DNA from: Paenibacillus sonchi
Lineage (GTDB): Bacteria; Bacillota; Bacilli; Paenibacillales; Paenibacillaceae
Direction of reading: 5' to 3'
NCBI RefSeq assembly: GCF_016772475.1
Contig: NZ_CP068595.1
Span: 2,108,001 to 2,172,000, forward strand
DNA length: 64,000 nt
Shown: one piece after another, positions 53,671 through 62,970 of the stretch
Numbering within the stretch: position 1 is the stretch's first letter
How the letters are laid out: each line of letters begins with the position of its first letter
The notes under the pieces: generated by a model
The model's database searches: none
Told to the model about the DNA's origin: nothing
What the model saw: only the letters and a program-made list of their open reading frames with translations
Translations under genes and position numbers: made by a program

Positions 53671-55062
53671 ATGCTAGAGCCAAAGGTGAATGTGAAGCAG
53701 GGCCGCCTGTTTCTCGATAAGTATTTTTCCGGAGAATCCATTGACTACCGTCAAATTATATCGTTATTTCTTCCTATATTAGTAGACCAGGCCTTTGTGG
53801 TAGGACTGAACGTTGTGAACACAGCGATGATCAGCTCTTCCGGAGTGGCAGCGATCAGTGCGGTGAATATGATAGATTCGCTGAATATTTTTCTGATCAG
53901 TGTGTTCATTGCCGTGTCAACGGGAGGTACTGTTGTTGTAGCGCAATATAAAGGCAGCGGAAACGAGCTAATGGTCTCCAAAGCCGCTGCAGGAGCCGTA
54001 TCCTCCGTATCGCTGATGGCCTTTGCCATCGGCTTGTTTGGCATTGTGTTCCACGGCCCCCTGCTGCATTTGCTGTTCGGCGCGGCTTCGCCGGAGGTCA
54101 TGTCGAACGCCCGCACGTATCTGATCGGGAGCAGCCTGTCCTATCTGGGGATTGCTGTGATGGAGGCAGTATGCGGCGCGCTGCGCGGCATCGGACGGAC
54201 CCGGGTCTCGCTCGTACTCTCACTGATTATGAACTTTTCGTATGTGCTGCTGAACTTTGTGTTCATCAACGGCCTGCATATGGGGGTGTTCGGGATGACC
54301 ATTGCGATCAATGCCTCCCGGTATCTGGCGGCGGTCTGCTCGCTGATCTACATGTTCCGGCTGGATAGCAGCCTGCGGGTGAAGATCCGGGACCTGCTGG
54401 CCCTCAACTGGACCATGATCAAAAGAATCATGTTCATCGGCCTGCCGTTTGCGGCGGAGCAGATGTTCTTCAACGGCGGCAAGATTCTGACGCAAATCTT
54501 CATTGTCAGCCTCGGCACCTATGCGATTGCCACGAATGCAATCTCTTCCTCACTCGCCGGGGTGATGCAGATTCCGGCCAATGCGTTGTCGCTGACCCTG
54601 ATTACCGTCGTCGGCCAATGTATGGGCAGCCGGAATACGAAGGATGCGCGCAAATTCGTCAAATCCTTTCTATGGCTGTCTTCCGCCTCCTTTGCGCTGA
54701 TGGCGCTGCTGATCTTCCCGGTATTTCATCCGCTGGTATCGCTGTTTCATCCGCCGGAGGAGATTGTCCGGGATATCTTCATTGTTTTTCTCATTAACTC
54801 CATTGCCCAGATCCCGCTGTGGTCGGTCAGCTTTATTACTCCTTCCGCGCTTCGGGCAGCGGGTGATTCCAAGTTCACCTCCGTTGTATCCATGCTGTCC
54901 ATGTGGCTGTTCCGCGTTGTACTGGGCTACATTCTCGGCATCGTGCTGAATATGGGCATTATCGGGATATGGCTGGCCATGAACTGTGAATGGGGCGTAC
55001 GCGGCTTCATCTTCCTCCGGCGTTTTCTCGGGGAGAAGTGGGTTCAGCATAAGGTTATTTAA
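53671..55062 (+). CDS. MATE-family efflux transporter
   Basis: This 463-residue membrane protein has twelve predicted helices in two similar halves. It is of the MATE multidrug exporter family, which uses a sodium or proton gradient. Typical segments are LPILVDQAFVVGLNVVNTAM at the start of the first helix pair and MIKRIMFIGLPFAAEQMFF at the start of the second half. GC content and codon use match the flanking chromosome rather than the island. The substrate is unknown. Confidence 0.94.
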   Translation: MLEPKVNVKQGRLFLDKYFSGESIDYRQIISLFLPILVDQAFVVGLNVVNTAMISSSGVAAISAVNMIDSLNIFLISVFIAVSTGGTVVVAQYKGSGNELMVSKAAAGAVSSVSLMAFAIGLFGIVFHGPLLHLLFGAASPEVMSNARTYLIGSSLSYLGIAVMEAVCGALRGIGRTRVSLVLSLIMNFSYVLLNFVFINGLHMGVFGMTIAINASRYLAAVCSLIYMFRLDSSLRVKIRDLLALNWTMIKRIMFIGLPFAAEQMFFNGGKILTQIFIVSLGTYAIATNAISSSLAGVMQIPANALSLTLITVVGQCMGSRNTKDARKFVKSFLWLSSASFALMALLIFPVFHPLVSLFHPPEEIVRDIFIVFLINSIAQIPLWSVSFITPSALRAAGDSKFTSVVSMLSMWLFRVVLGYILGIVLNMGIIGIWLAMNCEWGVRGFIFLRRFLGEKWVQHKVI

Positions 55063-55080
55063 GGCAAGGGTTAAATTCCA

Positions 55081-56286
55081 TTACCGGTCCTGAGCTTTGC
55101 TGTTTAACCGGGTAACCTCAGTTTTCCGGAAACTTGGAAGCATGATGAACATATACAAAAGTGCGGCACAACCTACAGAGAGATAGGAAAGCTTCAGCCC
55201 GATGGCATCGGTCAGCACGCTGCTGGTCACTGGTCCTACAATCATTCCGAATGAGTAGGCTGTGTTATAGATGGCAAAGGTAATTCCATAGGAAGGAAGT
55301 CCGCTTTGTTCTGAAATGTCTGCAAGTGCAGGAAGACAAGGCGCAAGAACCATACCCATACTGATTCCCAGCAGTACCAGAGAAGCGGCCTGCATCCACA
55401 TGGAATCGGGCAGAGCGGAGAGCGGCAGACTTATGGCAACTACTGCAAGTCCGATCAGCACAGCTTTTTTATACCCGATCCTGCTGGATAACTTGCCGAT
55501 CCAAGGGGTGGCGAGCGCATAGGATAATGTAGGAATAGCGAATAACATTCCGATAAAACCCGGCTCCGCGTTGAATTTCTCCTGCAAATGCAGCGGCAGG
55601 GTAGGCTCCAATACACTGGGTATAGCCGAACCAATTATAACGACACCACTGATTAGCAGCAGACTGCGGTTGCGCAGCAAACCGAAAGATGAGAGGAACG
55701 TCCCCGATTTTCTTTCAGGTAAATCACGTAACAGAAAGATTCTAAGCATTCCATCAGCTACAGCCAGAACTGCGGCAAAGAGGAAAGGAAGTTTGTAACC
55801 GCCTAACTGATACATCCAGCCCCCTAAGCTAGGCCCAAGAAGGATTCCGGCAGCCTGACCTGACAAGGCCAGCCCCATGGCTTTGCCGCGCTCTTCGGAA
55901 GGGTAAAGATCGGCAAGTATGGCTAATCCGGATGTCCAGGTGATCGCTGCGGCAAGTCCTTGCAGGGCTCTTGCTGCTATAAGCATCCAATATTCTTCGG
56001 CAAATGCAAACAATAGTGTAGCTGCAGCCAATCCAAGCAATCCCCACAGCATAGGGCCGCGTCGCCCAATCCGGTCTGATAAAGCTCCAAATATAGGTGT
56101 CGCGATGAACAATGCAATTGCGTAGCTCCCAAAGAGCAAGCCGATTTCGGTCTGGGAAGCCCCAAGGGCGCTTGCATATTTCGGAAGAATGGGCACCACC
56201 AGCCCATAAATCAGCATATCCAAAAAAATCGCTATCCCGACGACGAACAGAGCTGCTTTTTGTTTGGTTTGGGTGATCTTGTTCAT
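55081..56286 (-). CDS. MFS drug-type exporter (DHA1)
   Basis: This 401-residue transporter has twelve predicted helices. It has major facilitator motif A (GALSDRIGRRGPM) after helix 2 and the antiporter motif C (ALSGQAAGILLGPSLGG) in helix 5, typical of DHA1 drug:H+ antiporters. It is divergent from a PadR-family regulator with two palindromes between them, so it is probably repressed by it and induced by a compound it exports. It converges on the MATE gene. Confidence 0.94.
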   Translation of the reverse strand: MNKITQTKQKAALFVVGIAIFLDMLIYGLVVPILPKYASALGASQTEIGLLFGSYAIALFIATPIFGALSDRIGRRGPMLWGLLGLAAATLLFAFAEEYWMLIAARALQGLAAAITWTSGLAILADLYPSEERGKAMGLALSGQAAGILLGPSLGGWMYQLGGYKLPFLFAAVLAVADGMLRIFLLRDLPERKSGTFLSSFGLLRNRSLLLISGVVIIGSAIPSVLEPTLPLHLQEKFNAEPGFIGMLFAIPTLSYALATPWIGKLSSRIGYKKAVLIGLAVVAISLPLSALPDSMWMQAASLVLLGISMGMVLAPCLPALADISEQSGLPSYGITFAIYNTAYSFGMIVGPVTSSVLTDAIGLKLSYLSVGCAALLYMFIMLPSFRKTEVTRLNSKAQDR

Positions 56287-56376
56287 AATAAGACCTTCTT
56301 TCGCTTTGTTGGTTGAAAATGTGATTAAACTATTCCCGTCTGCCCAATTGTTACTAAATGTATAATAATAAATATA

Positions 56377-56398
56377 GAATACTAAACATTTAGTATTC
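56377..56398. promoter_or_regulatory. Perfect 22-bp palindrome, likely PadR operator 1
   Basis: GAATACTAAA and TTTAGTATTC flank CA. The site is 91 bp upstream of the exporter start. A related site lies at 56518-56537. Confidence 0.65.
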
Positions 56399-56517
56399 GA
56401 TTTACGATTGTATTATAGCAACTAACCCATATTGTGTAAAGTGGGGCGAATGGGCGGATCTGTAATGAATTTTCTTTACAGATGAAAAGTTCAAATATAG
56501 AATTGAATGTAATCATT

Positions 56518-56537
56518 AATACTATATTTTTAGTACT
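56518..56537. promoter_or_regulatory. Related palindrome, likely PadR operator 2
   Basis: AATACTA, six bases, TAGTACT: the same half-sites and spacing as operator 1. It lies just upstream of the PadR ribosome site, which suggests autoregulation. Confidence 0.55.
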
Positions 56538-56568
56538 ATGAATTTACTATTTGAGCGGAGCGAAGATC

Positions 56569-57108
56569 ATGACTGATGTAATGGTACTTGGACTATTATT
56601 AAAATATGGATCAATGTCCGGCTATGAGATTCAACAAAAGATGATATCTGCACAAACAGATAAATGGGCATACGTGCAGCCTGCGTCTATCTACCATGCC
56701 CTAAGAAAACTGGACAAAGATGAATTAGTCCGTCTGGAAAAGCTTGAGCAAACGGGCAATCGCTCAAAAGCCATTTATTCCATCACCTCCAAGGGGAAGC
56801 ATGAATTTAACAGCATGTTGATTAGCTCGTTTAAGAAAGCTTCCGTTGTTTTCCCGTCCGCTTTGTATACAGTTCTTACGTTCATGGATGAAGCGCCGAA
56901 AGAAGAGATCATTGGAGCGTTGGAGGTACAGCAGCAGGCGATCCAGACTATATACGATGAAATGAAAGCGGGACAGAAAGAAAAGGAGAAGTATTACGAG
57001 GTTTCAAAGAATGTACTGTTGATTTTCGAGAATATGTATGAGCAATGTGAAGTGCAATTGCAATTTTTACAGAAGCTTAAACAGGATCTATTGAGTGATT
57101 TGCTGTAG
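56569..57108 (+). CDS. PadR-family transcriptional repressor
   Basis: This 179-residue regulator has a PadR winged helix (residues 4-80: VLGLLLKYGSMSGYEIQQKM, VQPASIYHALRKLDKDELV). A C-terminal coiled-coil dimerisation region of about 90 residues is typical of the PadR subfamily with a Vir_act_alpha_C-like tail. ATG 56569 has GGAG eight bases upstream, preferred to TTG 56551. Divergence from the MFS exporter and shared palindromes indicate that it represses both genes. Confidence 0.93.
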   Translation: MTDVMVLGLLLKYGSMSGYEIQQKMISAQTDKWAYVQPASIYHALRKLDKDELVRLEKLEQTGNRSKAIYSITSKGKHEFNSMLISSFKKASVVFPSALYTVLTFMDEAPKEEIIGALEVQQQAIQTIYDEMKAGQKEKEKYYEVSKNVLLIFENMYEQCEVQLQFLQKLKQDLLSDLL

Positions 57109-57132
57109 CGGTAATCTGTATGCTTCATAAAA

Positions 57133-57177
57133 AAAGGCGTGCTCTCCGCTCCTGGCAGGAAGGCACGTCTTTTTTTG
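57133..57177. terminator. Terminator between PadR and Gfo/Idh genes
   Basis: AGGCGTGC pairs with GCACGTCT, with an inner stem TCCTG/CAGGA-type loop. It is flanked by A-runs and T-runs and suits both convergent genes. Confidence 0.75.
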
Positions 57178-57200
57178 TTTTTTAAGACCGTTTTTGCCTG

Positions 57201-58496
57201 TTACCTTTTCCAGATGTCATCCACCTTTACCGGCTGGCCGGTACGCATGGAGCGGTTGGCCGCAATCCCGGTCATAATCGACATGGCCCCATCCTTGTGC
57301 GAGGCTGCACGGCCAAAGCGGTCCTCCTGTTTCTTGTCGAAAATGTCGCGCAGCAGCACCGGGTCACCGCCCCCATGGCCGCCTGCACTGCTTTCGAACT
57401 GGACGCGATAAGGCTCCTTGAAGTGCGGGTAGATGGTAATGTTGACCCCCTCCAGTGCGCCTTCATTTTCTTTTTTGCCGCCGGAATTGACGTAGGATTG
57501 TTCGGTGATGCGAACCTCCATACGGCCTTCGGTACCGTTGAAGACGATAATGAAGCCTTCCCAAGGCATATAAGCGTTCAGCGAATAGTTCATAACGGTC
57601 TTATTCTTGTATTTGACCATTACATTCATGGTATCCTCGATGCTGATATTGTCGCCGAACACACTTTGGTCGCGCTGATACCCGTCTTCATGCTCGGCGT
57701 CCAGATACATGCTTTTCAGGTGCTCGTTGCGGTCCAGATGGAGTGCGAAGGGGTCATTCTCGGCAGCCTTGCTGCCATAAGCACGCTGATAGAATTCGGT
57801 GATACCTCTTTTCTCTGCATTTTCCTTACCGTAGAACCGCAGATCGCCCATGGCGAAGACTGTATCCGGCTGCGAAGCCAGCCAGAAGTTCATCAGGTCG
57901 AAGTGATGCGTCGATTTATGCACCAGCAGGCCGCCGCTGTTCCGTTTGTCCCGGTGCCATCTGCGGAAATAATCCGCTCCATGCTGGGTGTTCAGCAGCC
58001 ACTCGAAATTGACGGACAGGATTTCGCCCAGCACGCCGTCCATTATAATCTCGCGGATTTTTGTGTTATGCGGTGCGTAACGGTAGTTGAAGGTTACCCG
58101 CAGGTTTTTGCCGGTGCGTTCAATGGCATCAAAAATCTGCTGGCATTTCTCCTCGTCAATGGTCATGGGCTTCTCGGAAATGACATCACAGCCCAGCTCC
58201 ATAGCCCGGATAATATATTTGTGATGCGTGCGGTCAATGGTCGTTACCAGTACGAAGTCAGGCCGGGTCTCTTCAATCATCAGGTCGAAATTCTCAGCCT
58301 TGTAGGTAGGCACCTCATGGTAGCCGTATTTGTCTGCCAGCATATGGTTAGCGAAATTCATCCGCGTCTGATTGACATCACAGAAGGCTGCCAGCTCGGA
58401 GGTTTCGTTGTAAACGGTAACAAGCGCGCCGTAAAAAAACTCGGCCCGGCCGCCGGTGCCGACGATGGCATATTTCTTTTTGGACAAGGGGATCAC
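57201..58496 (-). CDS. Gfo/Idh/MocA-family oxidoreductase
   Basis: This 431-residue NAD(P)-dependent oxidoreductase has the Rossmann motif AIVGTGGRAEFF, DRTHHKYIIRAMELGCDVIS and the EKPM motif. A long C-terminal substrate domain includes HRDKRNSGGLLVHKSTHHFD. Length and motifs fit the group that acts on sugars or inositol-like polyols in plant-polysaccharide catabolism. It is divergent from an AraC-type regulator, probably its controller. The substrate is unknown. Confidence 0.92.
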   Translation of the reverse strand: MIPLSKKKYAIVGTGGRAEFFYGALVTVYNETSELAAFCDVNQTRMNFANHMLADKYGYHEVPTYKAENFDLMIEETRPDFVLVTTIDRTHHKYIIRAMELGCDVISEKPMTIDEEKCQQIFDAIERTGKNLRVTFNYRYAPHNTKIREIIMDGVLGEILSVNFEWLLNTQHGADYFRRWHRDKRNSGGLLVHKSTHHFDLMNFWLASQPDTVFAMGDLRFYGKENAEKRGITEFYQRAYGSKAAENDPFALHLDRNEHLKSMYLDAEHEDGYQRDQSVFGDNISIEDTMNVMVKYKNKTVMNYSLNAYMPWEGFIIVFNGTEGRMEVRITEQSYVNSGGKKENEGALEGVNITIYPHFKEPYRVQFESSAGGHGGGDPVLLRDIFDKKQEDRFGRAASHKDGAMSIMTGIAANRSMRTGQPVKVDDIWKR

Positions 58497-58610
58497 TCCA
58501 TTTACTTGGATTTGATTCTATTTTATAGTATAGAAAATGCGAAAAGTGAGCGTTATTTAGTCCGATATAGATCAAAGTATGCATATTTTATCCTCGATGG
58601 GTGGTGCGGT

Positions 58611-59428
58611 GTGGAGCCTTTTTTTCAGGTGGAGCAGCTTAGGCGGTCCGGTAATTTCAATATGGATACTGATCATTTCCATGATTCCTATGAAATCTAT
58701 TATTTGCTGTCCGGGGAGCGGCATTATTATATCCATAACCGGATTTATGCCCTGCAGGCAGGCGATCTGGTCTTCATCAACAAAAATCAGCTGCACCGTA
58801 CAACCAGCCGCAACCGCTCGCGGCATGAGCGGATTCTGGTCAATTTTGATGACCTGTTCCTGAAGCCTGCGGCAGATATTGTGCCGGACTTGGCGGAGAT
58901 GTTCCAGGGAGAGAGCTTTTTGCTCCGGCCCAACGCCCATGAGCAGGGGGGATTGCGGATCTGTTCCAGGCGATGCTGCAGGAGCAGCGGGAGGAAGCGC
59001 TGTGGAGCAGGCCGTATCTGCAGACGCTGCTGCTTCAACTGCTGATCCGGCTGGACCGCATCCGTAAAGCGAAGCCGGCGGTGGTGATTCCCGAGCAAAG
59101 TGAGGCGCAGCACCGGGTCTACGGCATTATTGAATATATGGATGCCCATTATGGCGACAGGCTGACACTTGGAGGCATTGCCGAGCATTTTTTCATCAGC
59201 TCTACGTATTTGTGCCGGACGTTCAAGCAGACGACAGGGTTTACAGTGATCGAGTATCTGAATTATGTCCGCATCCGCGAGACGAAAGCCCTGCTCCGGA
59301 CAACGGATTGGAGAATGACCCGGATCGCCCGGGAGACGGGGTTCGACAGCATCGCCCATTTCGGGCGGGTATTCAAGGGAATCACCGGACGTTCGCCGCT
59401 GCAATACCGGAAGCAGAACCGGGGATAG
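58611..59428 (+). pseudogene. AraC-family regulator with cupin sensor, frameshifted
   Basis: The N-terminal half is an AraC-type cupin domain (FNMDTDHFHDSYEIYYLLSG, ALQAGDLVFINKNQLHR). At the G6 run 58946-58951 a base is missing and the frame changes. The second frame continues DLFQAMLQEQREEALWSRPY and ends with a full double helix-turn-helix (FFISSTYLCRTFKQTTGFT, FDSIAHFGRVFKGITGRSP). Restoring one G gives a complete regulator of about 272 residues. The start is probably GTG 58611. It is divergent from the Gfo/Idh gene. Confidence 0.85.
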
Positions 59429-59489
59429 TCCCGGAGGTGTAATCCAAAGCCGGTAACCGAACATATCAAATCAGCTAAGAGGTGTTTTA

Positions 59490-59915
59490 ATGAGGTTTCA
59501 TGAATTTTATGCCGGACAGGTGTTTACAACCAAGTCTATAACCATAACTAAAGAGAGCATTACGAGTTTTGCAGCAGAGTTTGACCCGCAGTATATGCAT
59601 TTGGATGAGGAAAAGGCGAAGCAAGGGAGATTTAGTGGAATTATCGCTTCAGGAATACAAACGATGGCGGTCACCTTTAAGCTCTGGGTTGAAACCGGGA
59701 GTTATGGGGAGGATATCATTGCCGGAACGGCTATGAATCATCTGAAATTTATAAAACCCGTGTATCCAGAGGATGAATTGCATACCGTTGTTGAAGTGAC
59801 TGGGCTAAAAGAAAAAAAGAACGGAACAGGGAGCGTTACTGTATGGCTGTCAACGTTCAACCAGAGGGATGAGAAGGTGTTTGAAGGTGAATTAACCGTT
59901 CTGGTTAAGCAGTGA
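59490..59915 (+). CDS. MaoC-like hydratase
   Basis: This 141-residue single hot-dog domain belongs to the MaoC/R-specific enoyl-CoA hydratase group. Motifs are FAAEFDPQYMHLDEEKAKQG (catalytic Asp and His) and GIIASGIQTMAV. It would hydrate trans-2-enoyl-CoA to the R-3-hydroxyacyl form or act on a related thioester. An AAGAGG ribosome site precedes the ATG. It is the last intact gene before the IS630 debris. Confidence 0.9.
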   Translation: MRFHEFYAGQVFTTKSITITKESITSFAAEFDPQYMHLDEEKAKQGRFSGIIASGIQTMAVTFKLWVETGSYGEDIIAGTAMNHLKFIKPVYPEDELHTVVEVTGLKEKKNGTGSVTVWLSTFNQRDEKVFEGELTVLVKQ

Positions 59916-60029
59916 AGTATAAATTTGCGATCCATCCGTTTGTGTAGCTAATCGGCTATCGATGCGCAAATCGCGGAAGATGTGTGGGTTCGTGCCGTAA
60001 GGAGTATGAACTAATGGATAAGACAACAG

Positions 60030-60145
60030 ATACGTCTTCCGTAAATATAGGCGGTCGTCCTCCTCCATATTTGGGCTTAAGTGAAGCCATTCCTTCCTGA
60101 TTAAACCGATGAATGGTATGCCGAATACGTGCGAACATCATTGAG
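60030..60145 (-). mobile_element. IS630-family transposase N-terminal fragment, inverted
   Basis: The minus strand reads RHTIHRFNQEGMASLKPKYG and GGRPPIFTEDV, the helix-turn-helix linker region of IS630 transposases. It points left, opposite to the DDE fragment that begins about 30 bp to the right. This indicates inversion or two head-to-head remnants. Confidence 0.75.
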
Positions 60146-60169
60146 CCTGCCCAAATCCCGCCCAAAGTT

Positions 60170-60705
60170 GCAGGCTACCCATTTACGAACTGGTCCCTTT
60201 CTAAGCTCAAGCAAGCGGTAGAAGAACGAAAAATCGTAGCTTCCATTTCCATTGAAACGCTTCGGGTCATCTTGAACGAAGCCAAAATCACCTACCAAAA
60301 TACGAAAACCTGGAAAGCTTCAAACGATCTGGAATTTGAATCTAAAAAAACCGAATCGAAGAGCTATACGACAGTCCTCCGGTAGACGGGCGTGTGATTT
60401 GTGTCGATGAGTTTGGCCCTTTGTCGCTTCAACCTTATCGAGGAAAAGGCTGGTTCCAGCAGCGCAAACCGTCTCGGTTACGTGCAACCTATACCCGTCC
60501 TCATGGGGTTAAGCACTTGCTCGCTGCTTTCGATCTGAAGACTGACAAACTTTACGGGCATGCCTCAAAAACGAAGAAACACCAAGATATTCTTCGTTTT
60601 TTTGATGTGCTTCGTCGGCGATTTCCCCGCACGGAGCGACTGTATATCATCCTCGATAACTTCTCGCCGCATCATCATCATAAAGTGAAGACTTGGGCTT
60701 CTTAG
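60170..60705 (+). mobile_element. IS630-family transposase DDE fragment, broken
   Basis: The plus strand reads PFTNWSLSKLKQAVEERKIV and TLRVILNEAKITYQNTKTWK. After a frameshift near the A7 run at about 60343-60349 it continues ELYDSPPVDGRVICVDEFGP and ends IILDNFSPHHHHKVKTWAS at 60705. The first two catalytic aspartates are present (CVDEFG, ILDNFS), but the third acidic residue and everything after it are gone. It is inactive. Confidence 0.85.
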
Positions 60706-60707
60706 TT

Positions 60708-61192
60708 GCTATGAATTATATAAATTAGGTGCAAAACGAGTCACTTTATCCTATGAATTGAATAAGAGCCAAATTGAAGATTTAATGATTGCCTATTATA
60801 AAGAAAATGACGGCTATCCTGCACTGGGAATGATTGTATATGGAAAGACTCCTTTGATGTTCACCAAATATTGTCCGATGAGAAGAATGAATCAATGCAG
60901 AGTTTGCAAAACGAAGAGCTATGAGTTAAAAGATGAGCACGGGACGTTCCCTATCCTTTCCCATGAGGATTGTACAACGACTCTCCTTAATGGGAAGACA
61001 CTTAATCTTATAGATGAGCTACCAAACATCAAAGGAATCGAGGCGCTCAGATTAAACTTCACAGTTGAATCTAAAGAACAGGTTGTGAAAGTCATTCATA
61101 TGGCCTCAGGCAAATTAAATGGCTCAATGAATAATGCTGTCTTCAATCAGGAAACAGACACAAGAGGACATTTTAATAAAGAGATTGTGTAG
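60708..61192 (+). pseudogene. U32-family peptidase, C-terminal remnant
   Basis: Immediately after the transposase break the sequence reads CYELYKLGAKRVTLSYELNK, then MRRMNQCRVCKTKSYELKDE and LSHEDCTTTLLNGKTLNLID. This is the C-terminal part of a U32 peptidase, with cysteines of the metal-cluster type. The N-terminal half is missing, evidently removed when the IS630 element inserted or rearranged. The internal ATG-less start and truncation make it non-functional. Confidence 0.8.
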
Positions 61193-61512
61193 GTAGCCAA
61201 AGGGATGGTTCTGGCGATAGGATAGCGGGAACGAAACCAACAGCGGCAACGGTCAGATTAGGGCGTACATAAATGCCCGGACGGCAGACTCTGCGATTGG
61301 GGTATTCCGCGTACAGAGTGTTATGGTGAAAAGTATTTCTTTGATAATGCCCCGGTTAAGCTTGGTGGCTATTTTCAGGATTTGAAAGAATCGTGGAAAT
61401 GATTTTCGTATTGCTGACCCGTATATCGCTGTCTTCCTTGCTAATCGTTCAGCTTAACATAAAAGAACATGACCCCAAGTTCTTGCTCGGAAAAGTATTA
61501 AAAAGGTACAAA
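61193..61512. other. Gene debris between U32 remnant and binding-protein gene
   Basis: There is no intact gene. A plus-strand stretch at 61251-61401 reads DWGIPRTECYGEKYFFDNAP and VKLGGYFQDLKESWK before a stop, which looks like the end of a real protein, but I do not recognise it. The rest is AT-rich and featureless. Confidence 0.4.
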
Positions 61513-61552
61513 AAGGGAAATTAGCAGCTATGAACAACTGTTAATCTCCCTT
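61513..61552 (-). terminator. Terminator after the binding-protein gene
   Basis: On the minus strand AAGGGAGATTAACAG pairs with CTGCTAATTTCCCTT (two non-canonical pairs), followed by TTTG. It lies just after the stop codon at 61564. Confidence 0.8.
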
Positions 61553-61563
61553 CTGCAGCCCTG

Positions 61564-62876
61564 CTATTCGCTTGCTTCTTTTGCCGACATGTCGTCCCAG
61601 ATGTTCTGGAATTCCTGAAGCATTTTTTCTTTCCCGATCTTCTTGCCGATATAAGACTGGATCTGCGTGGCCATTTGCCAGGTGTTCGCTTCGTAGCCGG
61701 GGTACAGCTGCCATAACCAGGGGAGTGTCTTACCTTCCTTGATATAGGACAGAATCTCCCCAGACAAGGGACCAAGCTGAGCTTCGGTTGCCGGAATGCT
61801 TCGGAACGCCGGAATGAGCTTGGCATCATCCACGATGAACGCCTGGCCGGTGCCGGAAGAAACGAGCCACCGTAGAAAGGCTTTGGCTTCTTCCTCTGTT
61901 CTTGAGTTCTTCAGCACCACCCAATAATTCGCAACGCCAACAGGAAGCTTGTTCATGGCCTTGGCATCATCGTTGATAGGCATCGGCAGGAATCCGATAT
62001 TGAGGTTCGGGTGGAGCTTGTCGATCTGAAGCTGCGTCCAGGTTCCCTGCTGCATCATGGCGGCACGTCCGTTCGCAAAGTTGGCAACCTGTGTGTAATA
62101 ATCCGTCTGCAGCGGATTGGGCTGGCCGTACTCGACGGTCAAATCTATCAGGCTCGTCCATTCCTTAAATATCATATTGTCCGTCAGACTGGCGCGGCCA
62201 TTCTTCAACCGTTCAATAAATGCGACCGGCTCTGGCTGCTGGGAGAATGCGGTGTTGAGCAGATGATTCCCCAGAATCCACCACTCTGCATAGCCATTCT
62301 CAAAAGGACGGATGCCGGCCGCCCTAAGCTTGTCGGCCGCTTCCCGCAGCTGCGTCAGCGTGGCTGGTGTGGAATTGATGCCGGCTTGGCGGAACAGGTC
62401 CTTGTTATAAATGAAGCCCCAGCCCTCCAGGGCGAGCGGCATACCGTAAATCTTTCCGTCCTTTGTAATAGCCGGCTTGGCCAAATCAAGCATATCGCCC
62501 ACCCATGGCTGATCGGACAGATCTTCCAAATACTCCTGCCACAACTCGAGATCGGTATAGCCTGCCACAAAAAAATGTCGGGCTTGTCACCGGAGTTGAA
62601 CTTTGTTTTGAGTCCCGCACTATAATCACAGCCGCCGCCGCATGTATCAACTTCAATGTTCACGCCGGTCTCTTCCTGATACCGTTTGACCAGGGTGTCC
62701 AGCTGTTCGGCCATTTCGACCTTGAAATTGAAGATCTTTAGAGCAGGGGCCGGCTCTGCGGTGGCACTTGCCGGGCCGGAGCCATTCACAATTTGGTTAT
62801 TGCTCCCCCGGCACGCCGTGCCAATAACGGCCAGGACCAGCAAAAGGGCAGTCAAGGTCATGTATTTAAGCTTCAT
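61564..62876 (-). pseudogene. Sugar ABC transporter binding lipoprotein, frameshifted
   Basis: The gene encodes a family 1 solute-binding protein of about 437 residues. The signal peptide ends in a lipobox (VIGTAC). The start ATG 62876 has AAGGGA upstream. At the A7 run 62569-62575 (T7 on the coding strand) one base is missing: the first frame reads KPDIFLWQA while the second resumes at VAGYTDLELWQEYLEDL. Restoring one T gives an intact protein. It follows a GH172 gene on the same strand, so it probably binds an oligosaccharide released by or fed to that enzyme. Confidence 0.87.
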
Positions 62877-62970
62877 GGCATATCCCTTCGTCAATCAAGA
62901 TGGCTGCACATCCAGTATAAACTCCATCTTCCAAAGAGGAAATAAGCCGTTGTTCCTGCCATCACGCTTA

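Noticed and set aside
57297..59045. A 582-codon open frame on the plus strand
   Set aside because: Most of it is the antisense of the Gfo/Idh gene. Only the part after about 58611 is real, as the N-terminal half of the frameshifted AraC regulator.
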